Assembly: GCA_945836835.1 (NCBI GenBank)
Contig: CAMAML010000025.1
Coordinates: 1-10,365, forward strand
Reading direction: 5' to 3'
From: an uncultured cyanobacterium
GTDB taxonomy: Bacteria; Cyanobacteriota; Vampirovibrionia; Gastranaerophilales; Gastranaerophilaceae
DNA length: 10,365 nucleotides
Position numbers and translations under genes: made by a program. Positions 1-6,036 of the stretch are shown piece after piece. The notes below the pieces were generated by a model, which saw only the letters and a list, made by a program, of their open reading frames with translations, was not told where the DNA came from and did not search any database. Position 1 is the first letter of the stretch; every line of letters starts with the position of its first letter.

Positions 1-46
1 TCACTGACTTTCTGTTTCTATTTAACCAAAAACAAAATCGATATGC

Positions 47-84
47 AGGGGAGGGGAAAAGAAAGGAAAGGGGGGAGAAAAAAG
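47..84 (+). repeat. 38-nt uninterrupted homopurine tract
   Basis: From 47 to 84 every base is A or G, with G-runs at 48-51, 53-56 and 70-75. It lies just beyond the pgi terminator, in a 139-base stretch where I see no gene. A mirror-like purine strand of this kind can in principle adopt triplex or weak G-quadruplex structure, but only three long G-runs are present, so a classical quadruplex is not supported. It may simply be low-complexity intergenic DNA. Confidence 0.6.
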
Positions 85-109
85 CCCTCGATAATCATCA
101 AGGGCTTTT
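78..109 (-). terminator. Rho-independent terminator of pgi
   Basis: Positions 80-92 pair with 97-109 around a 4-base loop (93-96), giving a 13-bp stem with a GCCC/GGGC core. The single mismatch seen on the plus strand (C89/A100) becomes a tolerated G-U pair in the minus-strand transcript. In that direction the stem runs into six T residues (83 to 78), starting 31 bases after the pgi stop. Read on the plus strand the hairpin is also followed by T-rich sequence (111-141), so it may work both ways for a gene entering from the left. Minus is preferred because of the G-U compensation and the adjacent gene. Confidence 0.8.
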
Positions 110-139
110 GTTTTTTCTCTTTTTAAATTTCTTTTTTTT

Positions 140-1435
140 TTAAGAAATTCTTCCCGGAACGACAACTCCGCCCTTCAAATTTTTCTTGTAAAATTCTACG
201 TGCGGTTGAAGTACGCTGTCGAGAACTTCAGGAAGTTGTTTGCCCGTCATAACTGCCATAACTATTTCCTGATAAACTGTTGCGTAAGCTCTAATCATAG
301 ACATAGCCCCCGCAGCCTCAGGGGTTAAGCCCATTTTTGACGTTTCGACCTCTTCTTTAAAGAACGCACCGGTTACGGTGTAAGCCTTTGTAAGTGCTTC
401 GATGTAAGCCTTGGCGTTCTCGGAGCAAGCCCCGTTGTCTGACGGAACGGTAAGTGCAAAGACGAGCTTGTTTGCAGGGTTAAAGTGAGCTTCCGCACTG
501 TGGTGCATAGCGTCCGGCACTTTTGCAACCTGTTTAAGCGTGTCTTTTACCGATTCGTTTTGCATTTGAGCATGCCAGTAAACCGTGTTTTCAAACATTG
601 AACCCATATACTGGTGAACGGATGCGTCGATCCCGTTCAATTTTGCATCAGCCCAGAAGATACCTTCTTTCAAAGCGTCGTTAACGTCGAGGTCGCTCGA
701 GAGTGCAACTTCCGAAACTTCTTGAGCGGATTTGAGCATCGCAATCATATCGGATTTTGGCATGCCGGCCCAAATAAGCGTAAATAATGCGTGATCGTCA
801 AACGCGGAAAATCTTCCGCCCACATCGTCGTGGATGAACAAATCGCCCAACCAGCCTTGTGAATTTGAAGTTCTTCTGAGTTCGCTTTTTTCGCTGTTAG
901 CATCGGTTACTGCGATAAAGTGTTTTGCTGCCGATTTTTCAGCCTCTTCAACCGATTGCCCTTTTGAAACGTATGCGTCAACGAGCATTTTTTGTACTCT
1001 TAAAAATCCGTCTTTTGTTTCAAAGGTTGAACCGGATTTTGAAGCTATCATAAAGTTTGAAGAGGTAACATCACCCAGGCGGAACAAAAATCTGTTCAAA
1101 CTTACGGAGTCAACGTCCGAATAAAAATCTACGACATCGTGGCAAACGTTCAATCCGTTTATGCCGAGCATATGCTCAACGGTATGTTTAGAACCGCCGA
1201 TACCCAAAACGCTTAATTTTTTAACGCCCGTTTGAGCCTTGAAACTTTCAACCATCGAATAGAGAGCATCCACTCTTTCAAGTTGTTTTGAAGGGAGGCT
1301 TACCCAGTTCAGAAAATGACCGGGCTTGTTTGCTCTTGAAGATAATTCATTAACGAATTCGGAAACTTTTGAAGAATATTTTGAAAAGTCTACGCCCGAA
1401 AAACTTGTTTTTACACTTTTAATTTTAGTCAACAT
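140..1435 (-). CDS. pgi: Glucose-6-phosphate isomerase (divergent bacterial type)
   Basis: This 431-aa protein should interconvert glucose 6-phosphate and fructose 6-phosphate in the cytosol (glycolysis and gluconeogenesis). Family motifs are visible in order: the GIGGS phosphate-sugar loop at residues 78-82, SKSGSTFET at 132-140 (family SKSGTT.ET), GGRFSAF at 206-212, a glutamate in QNES (E294) at the usual catalytic-base region, a histidine pair at 311-312 and a C-terminal lysine pair at 417-418. The segment after E294 (SVKDT) departs from the common ES.GK pattern, so this is a diverged member. The start at 1435 was chosen because AAAGGAGA lies just upstream; an in-frame ATG at 1483 would add 16 residues unlike the family and has no ribosome site. 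Fic lies 55 bases upstream on the same strand, and a hairpin terminator follows. The call is firm at family level; the alternative of a bifunctional phosphomannose isomerase cannot be excluded. Confidence 0.93.
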   Translation of the reverse strand: MLTKIKSVKTSFSGVDFSKYSSKVSEFVNELSSRANKPGHFLNWVSLPSKQLERVDALYSMVESFKAQTGVKKLSVLGIGGSKHTVEHMLGINGLNVCHDVVDFYSDVDSVSLNRFLFRLGDVTSSNFMIASKSGSTFETKDGFLRVQKMLVDAYVSKGQSVEEAEKSAAKHFIAVTDANSEKSELRRTSNSQGWLGDLFIHDDVGGRFSAFDDHALFTLIWAGMPKSDMIAMLKSAQEVSEVALSSDLDVNDALKEGIFWADAKLNGIDASVHQYMGSMFENTVYWHAQMQNESVKDTLKQVAKVPDAMHHSAEAHFNPANKLVFALTVPSDNGACSENAKAYIEALTKAYTVTGAFFKEEVETSKMGLTPEAAGAMSMIRAYATVYQEIVMAVMTGKQLPEVLDSVLQPHVEFYKKNLKGGVVVPGRIS

Positions 1436-1440
1436 TATTT

Positions 1441-1448
1441 TCTCCTTT
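1441..1448 (-). promoter_or_regulatory. Shine-Dalgarno site that fixes the pgi start
   Basis: The minus strand reads AAAGGAGA here, 5 bases before the ATG at 1435-1433. It is the only strong ribosome-binding site near the 5' end of pgi and rules against the upstream ATG at 1483. Confidence 0.8.
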
Positions 1449-1490
1449 GTAGTGCTTTGACAATAGTATTTTAATATAAACATGAAAAAT

Positions 1491-2225
1491 TTACCGCAAT
1501 TTTTCGAGTATTCGTAAATACTCTTTTTGCGATTCGTAAACCATTTCCGATATAAATTTTATGAACGGAGTGAAATTTTCTCTGTTTGTTGCCTGCAATG
1601 CTCTTATGTAATCCGCACGAACAATGGGCGGAATGATTGTGATATTATAACCACACTGAAGTAAGGCTAAATTCATTAACAACCTTGCCACCCTGCCGTT
1701 TCCGTCAACGAACGGATGAATGTTTACAAACTTTGCATGAAGCATAGCGGCAAACTTTACGGGATGAAAATCTTTTCTCATTGTTGTCAATTCTTCAACA
1801 AGCGATTTCATTTTTTCGTTAAGTTCGGACGGTTTGGGGAACTCGATTTCCGCTCCCGTTACAATAACCGATTTCTTTCTGTATACTCCGGCATTTTCAC
1901 AATCTATTTTGGAATAGAAAAGTTTATGCAAAAATTTAATATCTTCTTCCGTTATCGTTTCTTTTCGAGCAAGTGAAAGCAACTCGGAAAAAGCGTTTGA
2001 ATGCCCCAATGTTTCAAGGTGATCTTTCATTGGTTTGCCGTGGACGGTCAAGCCGTCCTCTATGACTACTTTTGTTTCAACCAAATCCAATGTATTCCCT
2101 TCAAGTGCGTTTGAAGAATACGTCAAACCTATCCTGTAATAGTCTTGGATTTGTTTTAATTTTTCTTCGTCAAGCGGTCTGAATGTGTCAATTTGAGATT
2201 TTAATTCATCTATTTTATTAAACAT
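1491..2225 (-). CDS. Fic-domain protein (probable AMPylating enzyme, class II autoinhibited)
   Basis: This 244-aa protein carries the complete Fic active-site signature HPFVDGNGRVAR at residues 170-181: H170 is the general base, D174 coordinates the metal and R178/R181 bind phosphate. An N-terminal inhibitory-helix motif of the (S/T)xxxE(G/N) type is present as S38-NAL-E42-G43. This places it with class II Fic proteins, whose glutamate blocks the gamma-phosphate of ATP until it is displaced. Residues 113-132 (GVYRKKSV...) match the flap that clamps the target chain. Such proteins usually transfer AMP to a hydroxyl side chain of a protein; the target cannot be read from sequence. No C-terminal winged helix is present, unlike many longer Fic/DUF4172 proteins. 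No antitoxin-like partner is adjacent, consistent with the inhibitor being built in. An upstream extended -10 promoter suggests its own transcription. Confidence 0.92.
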   Translation of the reverse strand: MFNKIDELKSQIDTFRPLDEEKLKQIQDYYRIGLTYSSNALEGNTLDLVETKVVIEDGLTVHGKPMKDHLETLGHSNAFSELLSLARKETITEEDIKFLHKLFYSKIDCENAGVYRKKSVIVTGAEIEFPKPSELNEKMKSLVEELTTMRKDFHPVKFAAMLHAKFVNIHPFVDGNGRVARLLMNLALLQCGYNITIIPPIVRADYIRALQATNRENFTPFIKFISEMVYESQKEYLRILEKLR

Positions 2226-2244
2226 ATTGTTCGCCTTTTTTCCA

Positions 2245-2253
2245 ATTATACCA
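2245..2253 (-). promoter_or_regulatory. Extended -10 promoter of the fic gene
   Basis: The minus strand reads TGGTATAAT here, a perfect -10 hexamer preceded by the TGn extension that can replace a -35 element. Predicted start of transcription is near 2238, leaving about 12 bases before the fic ATG, with only a weak AAGG ribosome site between. It sits in the 39-base gap after the glycosyltransferase stop. No good -35 hexamer is seen. Confidence 0.5.
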
Positions 2254-2264
2254 CAACAAAAGAA

Positions 2265-3920
2265 TTATTTCCTCTCAAACACTACGAACCTGAAACCTTT
2301 GTCGAGGTTATAAGTCATGGTGTAATTTTTAGCCAAATAATCGCAAAATTCAAACGCATAATTTGAACAGATATATTCAACTCCGTATTCTTTCATATTT
2401 TGGTTTGAAAGCACGATAACTTCGGGCTTATGTTTTTCAACCGCATCTATAAAAGCTTTTTCTCCAAAACTTTCCGCATACAGCGGCAGGAACGAGTTAA
2501 AATATCCGTCACCGTCTACATTGGAAAGAAAATTAACCGTCAAGCCTTCGGGATAAATATATGCGGTTTTAATCTCGTTTTCTCTTAAAATTTTGATAAG
2601 CCCGTTTGTCACTTCGGCGTTGTTTTGGTGGGTGTAGATTACCCCTTTTTCGGTTACAATCGGGCTGTTCAGCTTAACCCTTTCGATAAATGCGTTCCCA
2701 AAAAAGTTCAGCCCGACGGCAACAAGCCCTACTGCAAAAACTTTCTCGTATTTTTTGTCGATTAAACTGAACAGAAGTACAAGTCCTGCCGTCAAAATCG
2801 TCGGAAGAACATATACCCCGTAATTCATCGGCAGCATTACCCAAAAACTCTTTGCACAAACGCTTAACGCCCCAAGCGTAAGGATTACCGCTTTTGAGCC
2901 GATTTTCGCCTGCTTCCCCCCGATAATCAAAAGGATTATCGCAAGTGGTGCAATAAACATAAATACCGGCGGGGATGTCAGGATTAAGGTTATAAACGCA
3001 AAAAATCCGACCGTAATATACCCGAGAACTTTATTTTTTTCTGTTAATTTTGCCCCGAGCATAAGCCCCGCAAATCCTATTCCTGTTCTAAGAAGGTTAA
3101 TCAGCCAGAGCAAAATAGCCGTTGGGCTAAAATATATCCCCTGAACCTTGTAAAAATACGTCAAACTTTTTGAAGAAATTACGTGCTTGATGTCCGTTGC
3201 GGCGGTTATAATATCATTTAGCCGTAAACCTTGCAATACCAAAACGATAAACAAAACAACAGGCACGAGCATAAGGCAGGTCAAAGAGTTTAGAATGACC
3301 CGCTTGTTTTTAGTCTTAAGCGCAACCGCCAAAACCAAAATCCCGTACAAAAAGAAATCATACTTGTTTGCGATACAAATCCCGTACAAAAGCGACGAAA
3401 GATAGAGCCAATGTGGCGAATTTGTTTCTTTGAATTTCACCAAAAACAGGAGCGAATAAATAAATGCAACCGTCCCATAGAGCATTGCAAAACTGTACGG
3501 CAGAGTGAAATTAAACAAATGTGTTGCACAAACACCCGTCATAACGGCAAAAGCTCCGAGCGCAAAGCTCAAACCTTCGGACAAAAATTTCTTTGCAAGC
3601 AAATAAATTCCGCTCACAATCCCGAATGCGCAAACGCACCCTGACAGGTACAGGGTTAAAATGTTTGGCGAAATAGTCTTATACAAAACAGCGTTCCACA
3701 AATACGAAAACGGACCGTAAATGTTAAACAAATCCCTGTATAAAACATCTCCCCTCAAAATCCTTTCGGGATAATAGATTTCCCGCCCGATGTCGAGCAG
3801 GGTATTGGAGTAGTGTCCGCAAAAAATATAAAGCCCGACACCGCACAAAACCCATAATAAAATCAAGTTTTTATTTCTAATGATAAAGTTTTTCATAATC
3901 CATTTGTAACAAATTTTCAT
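2265..3920 (-). CDS. GT-C fold membrane glycosyltransferase (ArnT/PMT-like, family 39/83 type)
   Basis: This 551-aa polytopic protein has about ten to thirteen hydrophobic segments between residues 17 and 410, followed by a soluble C-terminal region (about 415-551). After the first membrane segment comes D43-I-G-R-E47, then YYPERILRGDVLYRDLFNIYGP up to about residue 70 with a Y-G-P turn. This is the first external loop of lipid-linked-sugar glycosyltransferases, where the acidic residue after helix 1 is catalytic. It probably moves a sugar from a polyprenyl phosphate carrier to a glycan, lipid or protein on the outer face of the cytoplasmic membrane; donor and acceptor are unknown. Two in-frame starts are possible, 3920 and 3896 (eight residues shorter); neither has a clear ribosome site, so the longer one is listed. 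It is divergently transcribed from the 144-aa gene across 61 bases. Confidence 0.8.
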   Translation of the reverse strand: MKICYKWIMKNFIIRNKNLILLWVLCGVGLYIFCGHYSNTLLDIGREIYYPERILRGDVLYRDLFNIYGPFSYLWNAVLYKTISPNILTLYLSGCVCAFGIVSGIYLLAKKFLSEGLSFALGAFAVMTGVCATHLFNFTLPYSFAMLYGTVAFIYSLLFLVKFKETNSPHWLYLSSLLYGICIANKYDFFLYGILVLAVALKTKNKRVILNSLTCLMLVPVVLFIVLVLQGLRLNDIITAATDIKHVISSKSLTYFYKVQGIYFSPTAILLWLINLLRTGIGFAGLMLGAKLTEKNKVLGYITVGFFAFITLILTSPPVFMFIAPLAIILLIIGGKQAKIGSKAVILTLGALSVCAKSFWVMLPMNYGVYVLPTILTAGLVLLFSLIDKKYEKVFAVGLVAVGLNFFGNAFIERVKLNSPIVTEKGVIYTHQNNAEVTNGLIKILRENEIKTAYIYPEGLTVNFLSNVDGDGYFNSFLPLYAESFGEKAFIDAVEKHKPEVIVLSNQNMKEYGVEYICSNYAFEFCDYLAKNYTMTYNLDKGFRFVVFERK

Positions 3921-3933
3921 AATTAAGGCAATT

Positions 3934-3966
3934 TTTACACAAAACTAAACTTTATATAAATATAAA
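3934..3966. promoter_or_regulatory. Candidate shared divergent promoter region
   Basis: The 61-base gap between the glycosyltransferase and the 144-aa gene is very AT-rich. It contains TTTACA (3934-3939) and the self-complementary decamer TTTATATAAA (3951-3960) followed by TATAAA (3961-3966). Several -10-like hexamers can be drawn in both directions, but none has ideal spacing. At least one promoter for each gene must lie in or near this gap; the exact elements are not resolved. Confidence 0.35.
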
Positions 3967-3981
3967 GGTTGGTGGAAAATT

Positions 3982-4416
3982 ATGCTTGATCCGAATATTA
4001 CAATGAATTTAGATCATTTGGCAAATTTAGGCGTGCTGGACTATGACGCCGCTGCTCATATTGCGGGCAGTGCGCCAAGATACGTCGGCAACCCGAATAA
4101 CCCGTTTCTTCAACCGACGGTATACACCCCGCTTGACGGAAAACTTTTTACCCCCGATACCGACACCTTCAACGGGAAATCGCTTTACGACAAGGAAAAT
4201 AAAACCCCTATGTGGAAGAAAATTCTTTTCGGGGCGGTTGCTATTGCGAGTTTGTGTGCGATTGTCCCGATGATTAAAAACTTTAAGTTTGCAAACTTGC
4301 TCACCCCGTTTAAATGGCTTGGCGGAAAAGCAAAAGGTGGCATGTCGAGAGCTTGGCACGCTACAACGAACTTCTTTAAAAACATCGGAACAAAAATCTC
4401 AAATGTGTTTAAGTAG
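3982..4416 (+). CDS. Hypothetical single-pass membrane protein, 144 aa
   Basis: I do not recognise a named family. Residues 1-75 are soluble, rich in Pro, Asn and Asp (for example YVGNPNNPFLQPTVYTPLDG) and without a signal peptide. Residues 79-97 form one hydrophobic membrane segment (ILFGAVAIASLCAIVPMI). Residues 98-144 are basic and amphipathic, with Lys, Trp and Phe spaced as in membrane-surface helices, ending NIGTKISNVFK. With the long N-terminus lacking a signal and a Lys pair just before the helix (K79, K80), an N-in topology is expected, although the basic C-terminal tail argues the other way. A GGTGG ribosome-site-like sequence lies about 7 bases before the ATG. Base composition resembles its neighbours. 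The 3' end converges on the pilin gene with 5 bases between stops. It is probably lineage-specific; function unknown. Confidence 0.75.
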   Translation: MLDPNITMNLDHLANLGVLDYDAAAHIAGSAPRYVGNPNNPFLQPTVYTPLDGKLFTPDTDTFNGKSLYDKENKTPMWKKILFGAVAIASLCAIVPMIKNFKFANLLTPFKWLGGKAKGGMSRAWHATTNFFKNIGTKISNVFK

Positions 4417-4421
4417 TAGGA

Positions 4422-5585
4422 TTAGTCACCGACACAAAAAGCAGCAGCATTTCCCGCATCCTTATTCCATTTGAACCAATAACTCCCGTTTGAATTATAT
4501 CCCCTGGCAATTATTTTTACATCAGAAATTTCTTCATTTGAGTAAAAATTTCCATTAAACGGAGTTCCCAAGGCTAGTTGTGTATAACTAAAAATTTTTC
4601 CGCATATAACATTTCCTTCGGTGAATAAGTATGAATGTTCTTGGCCCCAGGTTGAGTTTTTAACTGTTTCACAATCTCCAAAAAAATTAGGAGAAAGGAA
4701 TGATGTCCTTGAGTCAACATCACTAATACCATAAATTGTCCCGGCGTAACTTCCTAACGTTTGAGAGGTTGGTAAATGTAAGCCAAGCTTATCGCAAGCA
4801 TAAATTGCACCAACCCATTTATCAAGATTTTGTACGGTCATCCTTCCATTACAATATTTAATTCCATGCTTTTGTTTCATCTTGTTACAAATATCTACCC
4901 CAACGGCATTATAAGATGAACCTAAATTCGTCGAGCCGAAAAGCGAATTGAGAGTTCTGACATCCGTTCCTATTTTGTTTGGTCCTTTTGAGCCGTTAAT
5001 ATCAAAAATTGCCGAAATACAGTTTGTTGTAGCGTTTGTGACGGATTTACCGTTCTCGACCGACCATGTGTAAGTCTTTGCCTCGTCAAATTCGTTACAT
5101 GATGGGGAAGGCGAATACACCATTAACATCGGCACTCCGTCCCCTGTCACAATCCCGACTGTTTGTGTCGATTTTGTAGAAAGAGCAAGAGCTTTTAAGG
5201 ATTGCCCTGTAGTAAGGTCTTTTGGATTGTATGCCGTCAATGTTGTACCCGACCCCGAATATGCATTAATTTCACTTGACGGCCAGCATTTATCAAGCTC
5301 GGTGTTGTCGCAAATTTTTGCGATAGTCATGTGTTTTTCCAGTTCGTTTACAAAATCCATGGTTGTATCGTACTGTTTGATTTTACCTAAACTGTTCATC
5401 TTATTGGTGGCTTTTGTTAATTTGTATTTAACCGTACGGACTTGTTCTTGACGCACACGGTCTTGAATATTGGTTAAAAGTGTCGGCATGGTTACTGCCG
5501 CAACTACGCCGATTACGCCAAGGGTTATGAGAACTTCTGCAAAGGTGAAAGCGTTGTGTTGTTTGATTTTTTTTAAATTCATCAT
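4422..5585 (-). CDS. Large type IV pilin-like (prepilin-type N-terminal domain) protein
   Basis: This 387-aa protein starts with a short basic leader (MMNLKKIKQHNA) followed by FTFAEVLITLGVIG, the class III signal processed and methylated by prepilin peptidase PilD. Cleavage is expected between A12 and F13, with E17 as the conserved +5 glutamate; Ala at -1 replaces the usual Gly. The hydrophobic helix runs to about residue 37. The remainder is a large extracytoplasmic region with ten cysteines (92, 100, 163, 189, 233, 245, 264, 305, 328, 384), so disulfides are likely. It contains D195-INGSKGPNKIGT-D208, a possible metal-binding loop common in Gastranaerophilales pilins, and a CDKLGLHLPTSQTL segment (264-277) resembling lectin/FGE-like folds. 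It may be a minor pilin, adhesin or pseudopilin. AAAAAAGGAG lies 5 bases before the first of two tandem ATGs (8 before the second, 5582). By hand count GC is about 36% in 4441-4980 and 42% in 4981-5460. Confidence 0.88.
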   Translation of the reverse strand: MMNLKKIKQHNAFTFAEVLITLGVIGVVAAVTMPTLLTNIQDRVRQEQVRTVKYKLTKATNKMNSLGKIKQYDTTMDFVNELEKHMTIAKICDNTELDKCWPSSEINAYSGSGTTLTAYNPKDLTTGQSLKALALSTKSTQTVGIVTGDGVPMLMVYSPSPSCNEFDEAKTYTWSVENGKSVTNATTNCISAIFDINGSKGPNKIGTDVRTLNSLFGSTNLGSSYNAVGVDICNKMKQKHGIKYCNGRMTVQNLDKWVGAIYACDKLGLHLPTSQTLGSYAGTIYGISDVDSRTSFLSPNFFGDCETVKNSTWGQEHSYLFTEGNVICGKIFSYTQLALGTPFNGNFYSNEEISDVKIIARGYNSNGSYWFKWNKDAGNAAAFCVGD

Positions 5586-5624
5586 TTATACTCCTTTTTT
5601 ATTTTATCTTTACCTCTTAATAAT

Positions 5625-5630
5625 ATTATA
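5625..5630 (-). promoter_or_regulatory. -10 element of the pilin gene promoter
   Basis: The minus strand reads TATAAT exactly here, 40 bases upstream of the pilin ATG, with the ribosome site (5591-5600) between. Transcription should begin near 5618. The expected -35 position (about 5648-5653) carries no consensus and instead falls inside the 26-bp palindrome, which suggests dependence on, or control by, a bound protein. Confidence 0.55.
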
Positions 5631-5663
5631 CCTCGCATTAAGGTAATATTACCTTAATGCAGG
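5631..5663. repeat. Perfect 26-bp palindrome, probable operator between pilin and HTH genes
   Basis: Positions 5635-5647 (GCATTAAGGTAAT) are exactly repeated as the reverse complement in 5648-5660, with no spacer. With one bulged base (C5634) the symmetry extends three more pairs, from 5631 to 5663. It lies between two divergent genes and covers about -17 to -42 relative to the predicted pilin start. A symmetric site of this size fits a protein dimer or pair of dimers. There is no T-tract next to it and it lies before both genes, so a terminator is unlikely. Which protein binds is unknown; the adjacent HTH protein is the obvious candidate. Confidence 0.7.
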
Positions 5664-5702
5664 CAATAACTTAACAAAATTTATTACTTTTGTCAAGTGG
5701 TT

Positions 5703-5708
5703 TATAAT
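5703..5708 (+). promoter_or_regulatory. -10 element of the HTH gene (predicted leaderless)
   Basis: TATAAT matches the consensus exactly. Seven bases downstream of its last base is 5715, which is the A of the ATG chosen for the HTH gene, so the transcript would begin at or within a base or two of the start codon. The -35 region (around 5680-5685) is a poor match. Confidence 0.5.
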
Positions 5709-5714
5709 TATGGA

Positions 5715-5927
5715 ATGAAAGCGAGAAGTCAGATAAAAGCCTTAATAGCCATGAGATGCACGACAATTACGGGGCTTGCCCGTTTGATGAAGGAAAAAAC
5801 GGGGAAACCCTACACCTTTAAAAGTCTTACGGGGAAGTTGCAACGAGGTTCGCTCTCTCTTGACGAGGCGTATCTTATTGCGGATTTGCTTGATTATAAG
5901 CTGGAATTTATTGATAAAAAAGGGTAA
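5715..5927 (+). CDS. Small helix-turn-helix DNA-binding protein, 70 aa
   Basis: The 70-aa product is basic and predicted all-helical. It resembles the compact phage-repressor-like HTH proteins found in many Firmicutes and gut bacteria: a first helix (RSQIKALIAM), then TITGLARLMKEK at about 17-28, a recognition-like helix FKSLTGKLQRG at 35-45, and a closing LSLDEAYLIADLLDYKLEFI segment. The pattern of Lxx(L/K)LxRG followed by (S/D)xxEAxxIADxL is typical. It probably binds DNA as a dimer; the palindrome just upstream is a natural operator for autoregulation and for control of the divergent pilin gene (inference). An in-frame GTG at 5697 would add six residues, but it precedes the predicted transcription start and has no ribosome site; the ATG at 5710 reads only two codons. 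A strong hairpin follows 21 bases after the stop. Confidence 0.75.
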   Translation: MKARSQIKALIAMRCTTITGLARLMKEKTGKPYTFKSLTGKLQRGSLSLDEAYLIADLLDYKLEFIDKKG

Positions 5928-5948
5928 GGGGAAGAGCAGTAAAACGAG

Positions 5949-5990
5949 CGGGCAAAACTTCACGAAGTTTTGCCCGTCCTAATTTTTAAA
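5949..5990 (+). terminator. Intrinsic terminator-like hairpin between the HTH gene and hpt
   Basis: Positions 5949-5960 (CGGGCAAAACTT) pair perfectly with 5965-5976 around the tetraloop CACG, a 12-bp stem. On the plus strand TCCTAATTTTT follows, a T-run offset by five bases. On the minus strand CTCGTTTT follows, 60 bases beyond the hpt stop. It lies between two convergent genes and could terminate both, more convincingly the HTH gene. The displaced T-run lowers confidence in its strength. Confidence 0.6.
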
Positions 5991-6036
5991 ATCGTTCGCC
6001 CGTTTAAGTGTTCGTTTTTTATTCCCTGCTCAAATA

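Noticed and set aside
126..149. AT-only hairpin around the pgi stop with a ten-T run
   Set aside because: The stem is eight weak pairs with a homopolymer loop; the GC-core hairpin at 80-109 is the better terminator.
1436..1483. Longer pgi start at 1483
   Set aside because: The extra 16 residues do not resemble the family, and the strong AAAGGAGA site sits between that ATG and the one at 1435.
4027..4359. Overlapping frames on both strands within the 144-aa gene
   Set aside because: Several frames are open here, but only the plus-strand frame from 3982 has a ribosome-like site, a sensible topology and ordinary composition; the others are Arg/Lys/Phe-rich shadows.
5697..5714. GTG start of the HTH gene
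   Set aside because: It precedes the TATAAT box's predicted transcription start and has no ribosome site. The ATG at 5715 fits both the promoter and the start of the helical domain.
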